The notes under the pieces are model-generated. The model saw nothing but the letters and a program-made list of their open reading frames with translations. It was not told where the DNA came from and made no database searches. Positions 56,490 to 64,000 of a stretch of 64,000 nt of DNA are shown piece by piece (position 1 is the stretch's first letter; each line of letters starts with the position of its first letter). The stretch is from Mesobacterium pallidum (lineage in GTDB: Bacteria; Pseudomonadota; Alphaproteobacteria; Rhodobacterales; Rhodobacteraceae): positions 62,001-126,000 of the forward strand of contig NZ_JAIMID010000002.1 of NCBI RefSeq assembly GCF_019966535.1, given 5' to 3'. Made by a program: the position numbers and the translations under genes.

Positions 56490-58022
56490 CTAACGGCCCG
56501 CGCGGGGGGCGTCAAGCGCTTCCGACACCTCATTCGACACTTGCGCGCCAAGAATGTCTGTGGTCAGCGCGGGCAGGCGTTTCGGCGCCGCGTCGATCCC
56601 TGCAACCTGCCCAGGCCCCCGCACCGCAAGGAAGGTGCCAAGGTTGTCCTCGGCCGTCTCGCGATCGGTTTCCCAGAAGATCCGCGCGCCGTGATCGCCA
56701 TGGATCACCACGGTCACGTCTTCGCGCCCATCGAGCACCTCAAGCGCCCTCAGCAGCCGCGTGTTGGTGCACTCGGACTGGTCCCAGAAGGCGCTAAAGA
56801 TCTCCTGATCCGTCGCGCCGGGCCAGACCCGCGCCGGCATCCGCCAGTCGCGCATCGGCTTCAGCGCGCAATCCCGGTCCAGCACGAAGGGATGGTGTGG
56901 CAGCAGCAGGTGCGCGATCAGCGCGTCGCCGGGCTGCAAGCCGGCCATCCGGTCCTCGAGATCGTCGATCACCGCGAGCACCACGCCCGCGCGCGAAAAG
57001 AACCCGAGGTCCGAGGCGCGGTCGCCGCGCAGCGCGTCCCAGCCATCGGCCACCAGCGCGCGATACAGCCGGATGTTCCGGCCGCCGAGGTTGTCGCGGT
57101 AATCCTGGTGCAGCGCCAGCAGGGCCAGCCACAGCCGCTGCGGCACCGCGCGCGTTTTCGGCGCAACGCCGCGCATGTCGGCGGCGCGGGTATAGGTGCG
57201 GCAGCCGATGCGCGGATCGTCTCCGCAAAGGTCAAGGAAGTTGGTCTGCACCACGTCCACCCGGTAGCCCGCATCCAGCAGCTGCGCGGCCAGGCGGTTC
57301 TCCTTCAGCGCAAAGCTGAACGCCGAGCCGCCGGCATGTTCGTGGTAATGATCGTCCCGGTCGGTCTGCCCGAACACCGCGCCAAGCGAGCGATAGGTGT
57401 TCGGCGCGACCGATTGCACGTTGCCATAGGCGCGGAACCCGGCGGCGGCATAGGCGTCCAGCACCTGCCTTCCGGGATGGTCCCCGGCCGGGTCCGACCC
57501 CGGCACCAGCGGCGATTGCTGCTCGTCGAGGATCAGGTGCACGTAGATACCCCGGTCCGGGTCGCCCGCCGGCAGGCCTTCGGCCCCCTGCCCGGCCAGC
57601 AGCGGCGCCTGGGGCGTCGCGAGGCCACCCAGGAAGAAGACGAAGGCAAAGACCGGCACGACCAGCAGCAGCGTCTGCTCGACGCGGCGCCAGGCGAGGA
57701 ACAGCGTGACCAGCAACACGTAGGGCGCAACGGCAAAGCCGATGCCAAGCCCCGGGTGCAGCGCATTGGCCGCCCGCGCATTTGCGCCGGTCAGGAAATA
57801 GACGTCCAGAAAGCACAGAAGCATCGCCAGGAAGGCGATGCGGTAGTGGCGCGAGCCGCGCAGCAGCCATCCGACCCCCGCCCCGGCCGCGCCGAACAGC
57901 GCGGTGAGGCCAAGGACTTCGACCGAAACGAAGGCATAGCCCAGCTCGACCAGGTGCACGCCCGGCAGGCCCGCCAGCAGCAGGCCCGCCGCGAAGACGC
58001 GCAGCCGCTCGGGGCCGGTCAT
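56490..58022 (-). CDS. Membrane-anchored sulfatase/alkaline-phosphatase-superfamily protein
   Basis: A 510-residue protein. The first ~145 residues hold about five transmembrane helices; the rest resembles the alkaline-phosphatase/sulfatase fold: GIYVHLILDEQQSP (metal-site Asp), a QSVAPNTYRSLGAVF loop where the nucleophile Thr/Ser would lie, LLLPHHPFVLD and VIHGDHGARIFW with the Asp-His metal ligands. It is like phospho-lipid or glycan head-group transferases (LtaS/EptA superfamily) in layout. The start overlaps the methyltransferase stop (ATGA). With its two upstream partners it probably modifies a surface polysaccharide or lipid; this is inference from context. Confidence 0.72.
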   Translation of the reverse strand: MTGPERLRVFAAGLLLAGLPGVHLVELGYAFVSVEVLGLTALFGAAGAGVGWLLRGSRHYRIAFLAMLLCFLDVYFLTGANARAANALHPGLGIGFAVAPYVLLVTLFLAWRRVEQTLLLVVPVFAFVFFLGGLATPQAPLLAGQGAEGLPAGDPDRGIYVHLILDEQQSPLVPGSDPAGDHPGRQVLDAYAAAGFRAYGNVQSVAPNTYRSLGAVFGQTDRDDHYHEHAGGSAFSFALKENRLAAQLLDAGYRVDVVQTNFLDLCGDDPRIGCRTYTRAADMRGVAPKTRAVPQRLWLALLALHQDYRDNLGGRNIRLYRALVADGWDALRGDRASDLGFFSRAGVVLAVIDDLEDRMAGLQPGDALIAHLLLPHHPFVLDRDCALKPMRDWRMPARVWPGATDQEIFSAFWDQSECTNTRLLRALEVLDGREDVTVVIHGDHGARIFWETDRETAEDNLGTFLAVRGPGQVAGIDAAPKRLPALTTDILGAQVSNEVSEALDAPRAGR

Positions 58023-59437
58023 TTTTTCGTCCAGGCGAACAGCGTGCGGCCGTTCTCCTCGAACACGTGCTCGGCGGTGATCTCGGCCTGGGCCGCGATC
58101 AGGGCGCGGCAGCGTTCGGTCGTGTAGTCGTCGAACACGTCCTCGCGCACGGCCAGCAGGCCCTGCACCATCGGGTCGCGCTTGGGCACGAACTCGATCA
58201 CGCCGGTGGGCGCCAGCGACAGGAACCAGGCGACGACCTCATCGAGCGGCAGGTTGCCGGCGATGCACATGTGGTGGATGACCGCCAGCGCGACCATGCC
58301 GTCGGCCCCGCCCGCGCGGGTGCCAAGGCCCTTGCGCTCGCGCTGCTGCCAGCCCATGTCCGGGCTCGGATCGCCCAGGTCCATGTAAAGCGGCATCAGT
58401 CCTGGGTGGCCCTTTTTCGTCCGCGTGCGCCAGGCCGCTTCCAGCGAATCGGCGTCGGCGTCGAGGATCACGGCCCGCTCCGCGCCGCCTTCCAGCGCGG
58501 CGAGCGAGAAGTCACCGGTGTTGCCGCCGATGTCCCAGACCGTGCCGGGCTTGGACACGCCCGCCCAGTCACGCACAAAGGCCAGCTTGGTGTCGCGCAT
58601 CCCGTCGGAATAGGAATTGGCGGCGGCATAGGTCTTCCAGTAGCTCGCCGGCCGCTTGGCCGAGTCGAGCCCGGCGACGAAGTCGCGCATCTGCTTCAGG
58701 ATCGCCCCGTAGCGGGCCTTCGGCAGCCTGGCCGCCTGCGCCCGGTCGCGCCCGATCTCGGAGCTTTCGCGGATCACCGCCCGGCCATGCAGCCAGACAT
58801 GCAGGAAGCCCGACATCGAGGTCATCAGCTTGCGGCGCGGCAGGATCGCCAGCGCATCCTCGAAGGCGATGCCGGCCATCGAGCCGCGGTAGAGCCGCTG
58901 GAAGCCGACCCCGGCCCAGGCCTCGATCAGCAGGGGCAGCAGGAACTGGCGGCAGAACTGGTTGTAGCCGCCCCAGGCCTCGCCCTCGCGATAACGGCGC
59001 ACGGACATGGCGTCGATATGCACCGCGCGCCCACCGACGAATTGCATGTTGTAGGCGGTGGCGTCCGAGAACACGAAGCCCGCGTCAAAGGCGAGGATCT
59101 GCGCATCGAGATGCGCCAGCGCGGCCTCTTTCAGTTGCGAGAATACCCATTCGTAGGGGTAGGAAATCAGCGGCACCACCGGGTGCTCGTAAAGCGCGGC
59201 GGCATGGTCGCCCCGGGCCCCGGGATACAGCGCCAGCTGCTCGGCACTGGCCGCGAGGCGCAGCGTCGGCAGCATCAGCCCGGCGTCGGAGAGGGTCTTC
59301 AGGATGCCGCTGTCATGGACATCGGCAAAGCTCTCGGCGGCGCGGGGCATGACGGCGCGGACGATCCGGCGGCCGTCACGGAAGACATAGCCGCCGGGGT
59401 CGCGAAAGGACCCCAGGTCACGGACGGGCTGGTTCAT
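58019..59437 (-). CDS. Class I SAM-dependent methyltransferase, NoeA-like
   Basis: A 472-residue protein. An N-terminal ~270-residue domain (FVFSDATAYNMQFVGGRAVHID; GYNQFCRQFLLPLLIEAW) is followed by a Rossmann methyltransferase domain with the SAM motif VWDIGGNTGDFS and VILDADADSLEAAW, then VALAVIHHMCIAGNLPL and IEFVPKRDPMV. The architecture fits the group annotated as NoeA-like nodulation methyltransferases, which act on glycans. Part of a three-gene operon with the small YIDP protein (3-bp gap) and the sulfatase-like gene (4-bp overlap). Confidence 0.82.
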   Translation of the reverse strand: MNQPVRDLGSFRDPGGYVFRDGRRIVRAVMPRAAESFADVHDSGILKTLSDAGLMLPTLRLAASAEQLALYPGARGDHAAALYEHPVVPLISYPYEWVFSQLKEAALAHLDAQILAFDAGFVFSDATAYNMQFVGGRAVHIDAMSVRRYREGEAWGGYNQFCRQFLLPLLIEAWAGVGFQRLYRGSMAGIAFEDALAILPRRKLMTSMSGFLHVWLHGRAVIRESSEIGRDRAQAARLPKARYGAILKQMRDFVAGLDSAKRPASYWKTYAAANSYSDGMRDTKLAFVRDWAGVSKPGTVWDIGGNTGDFSLAALEGGAERAVILDADADSLEAAWRTRTKKGHPGLMPLYMDLGDPSPDMGWQQRERKGLGTRAGGADGMVALAVIHHMCIAGNLPLDEVVAWFLSLAPTGVIEFVPKRDPMVQGLLAVREDVFDDYTTERCRALIAAQAEITAEHVFEENGRTLFAWTKK

Positions 59438-59440
59438 GGA

Positions 59441-59656
59441 TCAGCTCTCGGCCTGGTCGTCTGCGGTCTGCGCCTTGTTCAGGCCGAAGAGGCCCAGCAC
59501 CCGGTCCCGCACACCGCGGATCGCCACCATGGCCGCCGCGAAGCCGCCGATCAGCGCCTGCAGCACGATCGAGCCGGTGATCGGGTCGATATAGGCCAGC
59601 GCCGGGGCGGTGGAGGTTGCCAGCAGGATGCCGGCGGTCAGGAGAGTGCGTTTCAT
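59441..59656 (-). CDS. Small exported protein with YIDPxTGS motif (71 aa)
   Basis: A signal peptide (MKRTLLTAGILLATSTAPALA) is followed directly by YIDPITGSIVLQALIGGFAA, one membrane helix and a basic stretch, then a polar tail. The Y-I-D-P-G/I-T-G-S motif at the mature N-terminus recurs, to my knowledge, in small proteins encoded beside sulfatase-like and methyltransferase genes for surface polymer modification. The function is unknown. First gene of the operon, three bases before the methyltransferase. Confidence 0.78.
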   Translation of the reverse strand: MKRTLLTAGILLATSTAPALAYIDPITGSIVLQALIGGFAAAMVAIRGVRDRVLGLFGLNKAQTADDQAES

Positions 59657-59831
59657 GGGTTAATCCCTCTGTCTGCTGCCAAGTCGCAGGGGTGTTGAAT
59701 GCGTCCCGCTGCCACGGGATTGTCCGATATTCAGGAAACAATCCCCGAGAAGCTGGGCGAAATGATGGCGCAATGAGAACGAATTGATGAGGATTCGACT
59801 CAAGGCATTCTGGCAGGGTCAGAGGGGGGAA

Positions 59832-59907
<76 letters not shown>

Positions 59908-59986
59908 GGTGACGGCGGATTTACCCGGCACGGGCGGGCATGGCAAGACCTTTGGTGGCGCGATCCTGGCCGGGGCGCGCCCCCCC

Positions 59987-60016
59987 CTGCTTTCACTTTT
60001 CCCAAAATACTCTCGC
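59987..60016 (+). repeat. Dispersed 3'-end element, type A variant
   Basis: CCTGCTTTCACTTTTCCCAA then AATACTCTCG, in the gap between the two tRNA-Val genes. Confidence 0.6.
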
Positions 60017-60055
60017 CGAAGGCCGGCGCGCCGCTGCGCCAGGCGATCGGCCGGC

Positions 60056-60105
60056 ATGAGGGGCGCTGCCCCTCAAACTCCCCGGAGTTTATCGGCAAGA
60101 TGAAG
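60056..60105 (-). repeat. Dispersed 3'-end element, type B
   Basis: Contains GAGGGGC...GCCCCTC and ACTCC-CC-GGAGT hairpins and ends ATCGGCAAGATGAAG on the plus strand. It aligns with 16871-16920. Confidence 0.65.
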
Positions 60106-60153
60106 AGGGATCGGCGCGTACGTCAGGTGCAGCGCGGGGCTGGCCCCCAACGC

Positions 60154-60184
60154 AAAAGACGCGGCCCGTTCAGGACCGCGTCTT
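60154..60184 (-). terminator. Rho-independent terminator after tRNA-Val(CAC)
   Basis: A 9-bp stem AAGACGCGG / CCGCGTCTT; on the minus strand it is followed by TT, giving a TTTT run. Confidence 0.82.
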
Positions 60185-60191
60185 CGCTATC

Positions 60192-60266
60192 TGGTGGGTG
60201 ATAAGAGATTTGAACTCCTGACATCTTCGATGTGAACGAAGCGCTCTACCACTGAGCTAATCACCC
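60192..60266 (-). tRNA. tRNA-Val(CAC)
   Basis: Acceptor GGGTGAT (60266-60260) pairs with ATCACCC (60202-60196), followed by A and an encoded CCA. Anticodon loop TTCACAT gives CAC. It closely resembles the neighbouring tRNA-Val(TAC) in the anticodon stem and D-arm, suggesting an old duplication. Confidence 0.97.
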
Positions 60267-60285
60267 TGTGGCGGGCGATATAGAC

Positions 60286-60729
60286 TCACTCGGCGGCGTC
60301 TGCAAGAGGGTCTTCGCCGTCGGTGGCATCTTCTTCGTCGGCCGCGCGCAGGGCCTGGCGGATGCGGGCCACGATGAGGCGGCCGTTCTCGAGCTCGTCC
60401 TGCCGCGAGACCTTGATCCGGCCCAGCGGCTGGAGGTTCATGCGGCGGCCCGCCGCCAGTTCCTCGCCCAGGATGGCGAGCACTTCCTCGACCACGGGCT
60501 TGGCGAATTTCTTGCGGATGCCGGTCTGTTCGACCACGCGGTCGATCAGCTCTCCGCGGCGCAGCTCGGGCACCTCGCCCTGCTCGGGCGCGTCGGCGGC
60601 CGGAAGCGGGGCGGCCTCCTGGGCGATCTCGGGCGCCTCTGCCGGGGTGGGCGCGGGCTTGCTGCGGCGCGCCGTACTGGCCCGGGTGGTCGAGCTGCGG
60701 GGGGTGGTCTTGCGAGTCGTGGTCGCCAT
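60286..60729 (-). CDS. HU-family DNA-binding protein with basic N-terminal tail
   Basis: A 147-residue protein. Residues ~1-30 are Thr/Arg/Lys/Ser-rich (TTTRKTTPRSSTTRASTARR), ~30-55 are Pro/Ala/Glu-rich, and ~57-135 are an HU/IHF-like domain (LIDRVVEQTGIRKKFAKPVVEEVLAIL; PLGRIKVSRQDELENGRL). The DNA-intercalating arm is shorter than in true HU. It is probably a nucleoid-associated protein; tail-bearing HU variants with histone H1-like character occur elsewhere in bacteria. The 420-bp stretch upstream (60730-61149) contains no other gene I can support. Confidence 0.82.
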   Translation of the reverse strand: MATTTRKTTPRSSTTRASTARRSKPAPTPAEAPEIAQEAAPLPAADAPEQGEVPELRRGELIDRVVEQTGIRKKFAKPVVEEVLAILGEELAAGRRMNLQPLGRIKVSRQDELENGRLIVARIRQALRAADEEDATDGEDPLADAAE

Positions 60730-61092
60730 CTGTGATCTACCTGTCTGTCCCTGTCGGTGTCCGGAGCAGCGCGGCCGAATTGCACGCGCAGGGTCCGGGC
60801 CCCTTGCCGTTCCGATGGCGGGGTCAGACCGGCCCCGGGCAACTTCTGTCGCCTTCGCTTGGCCCGCCAGACGAGTCGCCGCCGATCATCTGTTCCGAGT
60901 TTAGGCAAAAGCCCGGCTGGAATCTACCCAGATGTAGCGGGAAACTCAATGATATCCGCAAGATATCCGATGGCTTGATGCCCGCCCGGGGCAAGCGGGC
61001 GGGAAACCACGCCGGGCCGATCAACCCGCAGAGGTTTCCCTTTTGCGAACAATTCGTTGCCGGGCCGGAAACCGCGCCGGCGCATTGACCTT

Positions 61093-61112
61093 GTGTCCGC
61101 GATATCGGACAC
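61093..61112. promoter_or_regulatory. Inverted repeat upstream of the small secreted protein
   Basis: GTGTCCG-CGATAT-CGGACAC, a perfect 7-bp-arm inverted repeat 38 bases before the ATG at 61150. TTGACC at 61085 could be a -35 element. It may be an operator or a leader hairpin. Confidence 0.4.
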
Positions 61113-61149
61113 TTGGGGTGTTGAAACGACACCTTCGGGGGAAGATTAC

Positions 61150-61335
61150 ATGAAAAAACTCGCATTGGGCCTTTTGCTGGCCGCATCGCTGGCGGGCACC
61201 GCCATGGCCGGCAACCCGGAAGCACCGCGCATGGACCCGGTGGTCATCGAGGCGGGCGCCGCCTCCTCCTCGAGCGCGGCGGCCATCGTGGCGATCCTCG
61301 CCTTCTCGATCCTGGCCGCGGCCGTGTCGAACTGA
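61150..61335 (+). CDS. Small secreted/membrane protein (61 aa)
   Basis: A signal peptide (KKLALGLLLAASLAGTAMA) is followed by GNPEAPRMDPVVIEAGAAS, a Ser-rich stretch and a C-terminal hydrophobic helix ending AAAVSN. The same layout (P-x-M-x-P-V/E-V-I then SSS and a helix) is, as I recall, common in small proteins of Rhodobacteraceae, some next to ferrochelatase, but no function is known. ATG 61150 follows GGGGGAAG. A terminator lies just after it. Confidence 0.72.
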   Translation: MKKLALGLLLAASLAGTAMAGNPEAPRMDPVVIEAGAASSSSAAAIVAILAFSILAAAVSN

Positions 61336-61375
61336 TCCGGCGCGGCCCTGCCAGGCCGCCCGACCCTGACGCCGC

Positions 61376-61408
61376 AAAAAGGCCCGCCGGATTGCTCCGA
61401 CGGGCCTT
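61376..61408. terminator. Bidirectional terminator between the small secreted protein and lon
   Basis: AAGGCCCGCCGGA / TCCGACGGGCCTT stem (one mismatch). On the minus strand TTTTT follows, ideal for lon; on the plus strand it is followed by TTGTTCTTGT. Confidence 0.85.
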
Positions 61409-61438
61409 GTTCTTGTGCAGGCCCAAAGGCCCGGGGGA

Positions 61439-63844
61439 TCAGTGGGCCGTGGCCCCTGCCCCGCCATCCTTGGAGAGCGCCGCGGCAGCGGCAGCCTCTT
61501 CGGCCGCCTCGTCCCACTCCACCGGCTCGGGCGCGCGCACCAGCGCCAGCTTGAGCACTTCGGAGACGTGGGTGACGGGGATGATCTCGAGCCCCTCCTT
61601 CACGTTGTCGGGGATCTCGGGCAGGTCCTTTTCATTCTCTTGCGGAATGAGAACCGTCTTGACCCCGCCGCGCAGCGCCGCCAGCAGTTTTTCCTTGAGC
61701 CCGCCGATGGCGGAGGCATTGCCCCGCAGCGTCACCTCGCCGGTCATGGCGATGTCACGGCGCACCGGGATGCCGGTCAGCACCGACACGATGGCCGTCA
61801 CCATGGCGAGACCCGCCGAGGGGCCATCCTTGGGCGTGGCGCCGTCCGGCACGTGGACGTGGATGTCCATCTTGTCGAACTTGGGCGGCTTGACCCCGAT
61901 CTGCGGCGCGATGGACCGCACGTAGCTGGACGCCGCGTCGATCGATTCCTTCATCACGTCGCCGAGCTTGCCGGTGGTCTTCATCCGACCCTTGCCGGGC
62001 AGCTTGAGCGCCTCGATGTGCAGAAGGTCCCCGCCGACGCTGGTATAGGCCAGCCCGGTGACAACGCCCACCTGGTCCTCCTGCTCGGCCAGGCCGTAGC
62101 GGAATTTCTTGACCCCCAGGAAATCGTCGAGGTTGTCGGCCGTGACGGTGACGGTTTCGACCTCCTTCTTGACGATCTTGGTGATCGCTTTCCGCGCCAG
62201 CTTGCCCAGCTCGCGTTCCAGGTTCCGCACGCCGGCCTCGCGGGTGTAGCGGCGGATCATCTCCATCATCGCCTCGTCGGTGACCGCGAACTCGCCCTTG
62301 CGCAACCCGTGGTTCTTGATCTGCTTGGGCAGCAGGTGCCGCTTGGCGATCTCGAGCTTCTCGTCCTCGGTGTAGCCGGCCAGGCTGATGATCTCCATCC
62401 GGTCCAGCAGCGGCCCGGGCATGTTGTAGGAGTTCGCCGTGGTCAGGAACATCACGTTGGAAAGGTCATATTCGACCTCGAGGTAATGGTCCACGAAGGT
62501 GCCGTTCTGTTCGGGATCGAGCACCTCGAGCATGGCCGAGGCCGGGTCGCCACGGAAGTCCTGCCCCATCTTGTCGATCTCGTCGAGCAGGATGAGCGGG
62601 TTCGTGGTCTTGGCCTTTTTCAGCGACTGGATGATCTTGCCGGGCATCGAGCCGATATAGGTCCGACGGTGGCCGCGGATCTCGGATTCGTCGCGCACGC
62701 CGCCGAGGCTGATGCGGATGAACTCGCGCCCCGTGGCCTTGGCGACCGACTTGCCCAGCGAGGTCTTACCCACGCCCGGAGGGCCGACGAGGCACAGGAT
62801 CGGCCCCTTCAGCTTGGCCGAGCGCTGCTGCACGGCCAGGTATTCGACGATGCGTTCCTTGACCTTCTCGAGACCGTAATGGTCGTTGTCCAGAACCTCC
62901 TGAGCGTTGTTCAGGTTCTTCTTCACGCGCGACTTCACGCCCCACGGGATCGACAGCATCCAGTCGAGGTAATTGCGCACGACGGTCGCCTCGGCGCTCA
63001 TCGGGCTCATCGACTTGAGCTTCTTGACCTCGGCATCGGCTTTTTCGCGAGCCTCTTTCGACAGCTTGGCCTCGGCGATCCGGCCTTCCAGTTCGGCGAT
63101 CTCGTTCGCGCCGTCCTCGCCGTCGCCCAGCTCCTTCTGAATGGCCTTCATTTGCTCATTCAGGTAGTATTCGCGCTGGGTGCGCTCCATCTGCGATTTC
63201 ACGCGGGTCTTGATCTTTTTCTCGACCTGGAGGACGGACATTTCGCCCTGCATATGGCCATAGACCTTTTCCAGCCGGTCGCTGATCGACAGGGTCTCGA
63301 GCAGTTCCTGCTTTTCCTGCACCTCGATGCCGAGATGCCCGCCGACGAGGTCGGCCAGCTTGGCCGGCTCGGTCGTTTCCGCGACCGAGGACAGCGCCTC
63401 TTCGGGGATGTTCTTCTTGACCTTGGCGTAGCGTTCGAACTCTTCGGCCACCGTGCGCACCAGCGCGGTGAGCGAGGCGGAATCGCCCGGCATCTCGGTC
63501 AGGTACTCGGCGCGGGCTTCAAAGAAGTCCTCGTTCTCGAGGTATTCGACGATGCGCACGCGGGCCTGACCCTCGACCAGCACCTTCACGGTGCCATCGG
63601 GAAGCTTGAGCAATTGCAGCACATTGGCCAGCACGCCGGCCTTATAGATGCCCTTGGGTTCGGGATCGTCATCCGACGGGTCCATCTGGCTGGCCAGAAG
63701 GATCTGCTTGTCGTCGGCCATCACCTCTTCCAGGGCCTTGACCGATTTTTCACGGCCAACGAAGAGCGGGACGATCATGTGGGGGAACACCACGATGTCG
63801 CGCAGCGGGAGGACCGGGTAAGAGGCGTTGAGGGGCTCTTGCAT
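61439..63844 (-). CDS. lon: ATP-dependent protease Lon
   Basis: An 801-residue soluble AAA+ protease. N-terminal substrate-binding domain ([20 protein letters not shown]) to ~residue 210, coiled region to ~310, AAA+ module with Walker [10 protein letters not shown] (~353), Walker [12 protein letters not shown], and the protease domain with catalytic Ser in [10 protein letters not shown] (~674) and Lys in [11 protein letters not shown] (~717). The length is normal and the C-terminal ~35 residues are an acidic, Ala-rich tail. It degrades misfolded and regulatory proteins. A sigma-32-like promoter lies 75 bases upstream. Confidence 0.98.
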   Translation of the reverse strand: MQEPLNASYPVLPLRDIVVFPHMIVPLFVGREKSVKALEEVMADDKQILLASQMDPSDDDPEPKGIYKAGVLANVLQLLKLPDGTVKVLVEGQARVRIVEYLENEDFFEARAEYLTEMPGDSASLTALVRTVAEEFERYAKVKKNIPEEALSSVAETTEPAKLADLVGGHLGIEVQEKQELLETLSISDRLEKVYGHMQGEMSVLQVEKKIKTRVKSQMERTQREYYLNEQMKAIQKELGDGEDGANEIAELEGRIAEAKLSKEAREKADAEVKKLKSMSPMSAEATVVRNYLDWMLSIPWGVKSRVKKNLNNAQEVLDNDHYGLEKVKERIVEYLAVQQRSAKLKGPILCLVGPPGVGKTSLGKSVAKATGREFIRISLGGVRDESEIRGHRRTYIGSMPGKIIQSLKKAKTTNPLILLDEIDKMGQDFRGDPASAMLEVLDPEQNGTFVDHYLEVEYDLSNVMFLTTANSYNMPGPLLDRMEIISLAGYTEDEKLEIAKRHLLPKQIKNHGLRKGEFAVTDEAMMEMIRRYTREAGVRNLERELGKLARKAITKIVKKEVETVTVTADNLDDFLGVKKFRYGLAEQEDQVGVVTGLAYTSVGGDLLHIEALKLPGKGRMKTTGKLGDVMKESIDAASSYVRSIAPQIGVKPPKFDKMDIHVHVPDGATPKDGPSAGLAMVTAIVSVLTGIPVRRDIAMTGEVTLRGNASAIGGLKEKLLAALRGGVKTVLIPQENEKDLPEIPDNVKEGLEIIPVTHVSEVLKLALVRAPEPVEWDEAAEEAAAAAALSKDGGAGATAH

Positions 63845-63918
63845 ATCGTTTCCTTGTTCTCGGCAAGACGGTCCCGCCCCGTATCCGGCAGCTTTGACCG
63901 TCTCCTGTCAGCTTAGTG

Positions 63919-63948
63919 AACGTGGGGGTCGCCCCCCGACGTTTCAAG
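63919..63948 (-). promoter_or_regulatory. lon: Candidate heat-shock (sigma-32) promoter of lon
   Basis: On the minus strand CTTGAAA (63948-63942), a 13-bp spacer and CCCCCACGTT (63928-63919) match the CTTGAAA / CCCCAT-N-T type sigma-32 promoter. The position, ~75 bases before the lon start, is right for a transcript with a ~65-nt leader. Confidence 0.65.
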
Positions 63949-64000
63949 CTTGTCATGCAAGGATCAGAATGACGGCTCCGCGAGCGGGGCACAAGGCGAT

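Overview
The window is a 64 kb chromosomal segment of a high-GC alphaproteobacterium, most likely a member of the Rhodobacteraceae (Roseobacter group). The evidence is the strong G/C bias in third codon positions and several family-typical gene blocks: glutathione-dependent formaldehyde oxidation (adhI-fghA), a Fur-type regulator of the Mur class divergent from a sitABCD manganese transporter, a ROK repressor divergent from an frcBCA fructose transporter, a YfgM-like protein next to bamB and der, and a large RTX protein. No phage, plasmid, rRNA or CRISPR locus is seen. This is mostly core chromosome with a few accessory genes.

Layout. 1-7.2 kb: the 5' end of a serralysin-like secreted protein (cut by the window edge), adhI-fghA, a YtoQ-family protein, a transglutaminase-like protein, an MFS transporter, and a fatty acid desaturase divergent from a small ArsR/SdpR-type repressor with a palindrome between them. 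7.4-11.3 kb: yfgM-like, bamB and der on the minus strand (envelope biogenesis and ribosome assembly). 11.4-16.8 kb: an RND efflux pair behind a TetR-type palindrome. 17-23 kb: an Atm1-type ABC exporter, a LysM protein with three kinds of internal tandem repeat, a LOG-family protein and a RarD-like permease. 23-26.8 kb: fatty acid synthesis (fabD, fabG, acpP), a cytochrome b561/YceI fusion and a small membrane protein. 27-30.5 kb: rpsF-rpsR-rplI, an SNase-like secreted protein enclosed by a 120-bp inverted repeat, and tig. 30.7-39.8 kb: one 3,024-residue RTX protein.

40-46.2 kb: a seven-function Mrp Na+/H+ antiporter operon with MrpA and MrpB fused. 46.3-51.4 kb: an LdhA-like dehydrogenase, mur and sitABCD. 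51.5-56.1 kb: frcR and frcBCA, with a curious 21-bp repeat ORF that duplicates the FrcC C-terminus. 56.4-60.3 kb: tRNA-Asp, a three-gene operon (small YIDP protein, methyltransferase, sulfatase-like membrane protein) and two tRNA-Val genes. 60.3-63.9 kb: an HU-like protein with a basic tail, a small secreted protein and lon behind a sigma-32-like promoter.

The pattern that ordinary gene annotation does not explain is a dispersed family of short elements (core close to TTTCATTATTCCAAAAATAC, plus a longer hairpin subtype). They recur at the 3' ends of transcription units at about 9.0, 16.9, 28.5, 29.0, 46.2, 51.4, 56.2 and 60.0 kb. Other points of interest are the FrcC-tail duplication, the inverted repeat around the SNase-like gene, the repeated non-RTX module inside the giant RTX protein, and the YIDP/methyltransferase/sulfatase operon.
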